From Ferruginibacter albus (GTDB taxonomy: Bacteria > Bacteroidota > Bacteroidia > Chitinophagales > Chitinophagaceae), in assembly GCF_020042285.1 (NCBI RefSeq), contig NZ_CP083388.1, positions 3,002,001-3,066,000 on the forward strand: a DNA stretch of 64,000 nt. Direction: 5' to 3'. Of this stretch, positions 63,134-64,000 are shown in pieces (the stretch's first letter is position 1; the number at the start of each line of letters is the position of its first letter). The position numbers and the translations under genes are program-made. The notes under the pieces are model-generated. The model was not told the origin of the DNA and made no database searches. It saw only the letters and a program-made list of their open reading frames with translations.

Positions 63134-64000
63134 ATGAGCAGAAAAATTTTAACACTAGTTGCAATGTTTGCAACAGTTCAATCATTTGCACAAACAGACA
63201 CTTTGCCCCTTAAAAACCTGGATGAAGTGATCTTTACCGCTAATAAGGTAGAGCAAAAGCAGAATACCACCGGTAAAGTGGTAACTGTTATTACTAAAGA
63301 TCAGATTGACAAAAGCACAGGAAAATCTGTTGCGGAAGTATTGAATGAACAAGCCGGAGTAGTAATTAACGGCGCTTACAGCTCTCCCGGAACTGTACAA
63401 AATGTTTATATGCGTGGCGCTTCTACCGGACGTGTATTGATATTGATGGATGGCATCCCGGTGAATGATCCATCGCAGATCAATAATGATTTTGATCTAA
63501 ATTTATTTTCTATCAACGATGTAGAACGCATTGAAATTTGTAAAGGCGCTCAATCAACTTTATACGGTAGCGATGCCATTGCCGGTGTGATCAACATTAT
63601 CACCATAAAGAAAAATGTAGATAAGCCATTTAACGTAAATGCAACGGCAGCAGGTGGTTCTTACAATACATGGAAAGGCAATTTGCAACTGTATGGTAAA
63701 GCGGGCAAACTCAGTTATACTGCACGTTATGCTAAATTAAAAACAGATGGATTTTCGGCTGCCTTAGATACTGCGGCTGTTAAAACGTTTGATAAAGACG
63801 GATACAATGGAGATGCCATGAATGGCGCTGTTCAATTCCAGGCTACAAAAAATCTATTGCTTAAATCGTATGTTTTATACAGCCAATATAAAACCGATTT
63901 GGATGCAAGCGGTTTTGTGGATGACAAATTTTATTATGTAAAAAATGACCTGTTATCAACAGGGGGTGGTTTCCAATTTAAAAATGATGTGGTAACGCTT
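63134..64000 (+). CDS. btuB: TonB-dependent cobalamin receptor (5' part, runs off right edge)
   Basis: An open frame of 289 codons runs from the ATG at 63134 to the window edge. It starts with a signal peptide (ending QSFAQ, residue 19), a TonB-box-like segment (LDEVIFTA), and a plug domain with VVTVITKDQIDK, VYMRGASTGRVLILMDGIPV, NDVERIEICKGAQSTLYGSDA and VINIIT, followed by the first barrel strands. The BtuB identity is supported by the cobalamin riboswitch directly upstream. It imports vitamin B12 across the outer membrane with energy from TonB-ExbBD. Only the first part is visible. Confidence 0.92.
   Translation, partial: MSRKILTLVAMFATVQSFAQTDTLPLKNLDEVIFTANKVEQKQNTTGKVVTVITKDQIDKSTGKSVAEVLNEQAGVVINGAYSSPGTVQNVYMRGASTGRVLILMDGIPVNDPSQINNDFDLNLFSINDVERIEICKGAQSTLYGSDAIAGVINIITIKKNVDKPFNVNATAAGGSYNTWKGNLQLYGKAGKLSYTARYAKLKTDGFSAALDTAAVKTFDKDGYNGDAMNGAVQFQATKNLLLKSYVLYSQYKTDLDASGFVDDKFYYVKNDLLSTGGGFQFKNDVVTL

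Overview
The window is low-GC, gene-dense DNA from a member of the Bacteroidota, most likely a Chitinophagaceae-type lineage (inference). The signs are type IX secretion (T9SS) genes (a PorV-like protein, two large C25-peptidase PorU paralogues, a SprE/PorW-like TPR protein), a T9SS sorting domain on a pectate lyase, SusC/BtuB-style TonB receptors, bactofilin next to an M23-like membrane protein, promoters of the TTG / TAnnTTTG type, and almost no Shine-Dalgarno sequences. No rRNA, CRISPR array, prophage or insertion sequence was seen.

Layout. 1-6400: housekeeping and envelope genes, mostly on the minus strand: a DUF5686-like fragment, APC permease, thioredoxin-fold protein, ubiX, a phosphodiester glycosidase-like protein, LolA-like carrier and pyrG with a structured 5' leader. 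6730-9127: citrate synthase of the mitochondrial type, tRNA-Ala(GGC) between its own promoter and terminator, and a LOG-family protein. 9136-14683: class A PBP and a SprE/PorW-like protein. 14790-17364: a plus-strand run of an M23-like membrane stub, zinc-ribbon membrane protein, bactofilin, AtpZ, an AtpI-like membrane protein and a SprT-like protein. 17781-19132: ECF sigma and anti-sigma pair. 19202-25546: a repeat-rich GGGG protein, a large D-lactate/glycolate-type FAD/Fe-S dehydrogenase, a double beta-helix protein and a small acetyltransferase. 25634-37007: PorV flanked by two PorU-like C25 proteins. 37205-45162: tyrS, a TPR protein, a modular secreted pectate lyase, a small lipoprotein and a PKD-domain esterase.

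45391-51500 is a probable iron-acquisition locus read on the minus strand: DUF4856 lipoprotein, imelysin-like lipoprotein, HTTM protein and TonB receptor. The HTTM gene is bracketed by an inverted 42-bp repeat. 51640-54411 holds a GlxA-type AraC regulator divergent from a stress/detoxification-like set (AHSA1/SRPBCC, two PhnB-type VOC proteins and a small HMA-like protein), with repeated half-sites between them.

54508-62669 is the most distinctive block. It is a tightly packed minus-strand cluster with a GT-B-like protein, an SpsF-type cytidylyltransferase, a split transketolase, a class III aminotransferase, an SDR, a NeuB-family synthase lacking its usual C-terminal SAF domain, a sterol-desaturase-family membrane hydroxylase and an SMR transporter. 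Together these could make, activate and export an unusual CMP-linked ulosonic acid; the product is unknown and this reading is inference. The right edge has a cobalamin riboswitch with its promoter, in front of the 5' part of a btuB-like receptor gene.
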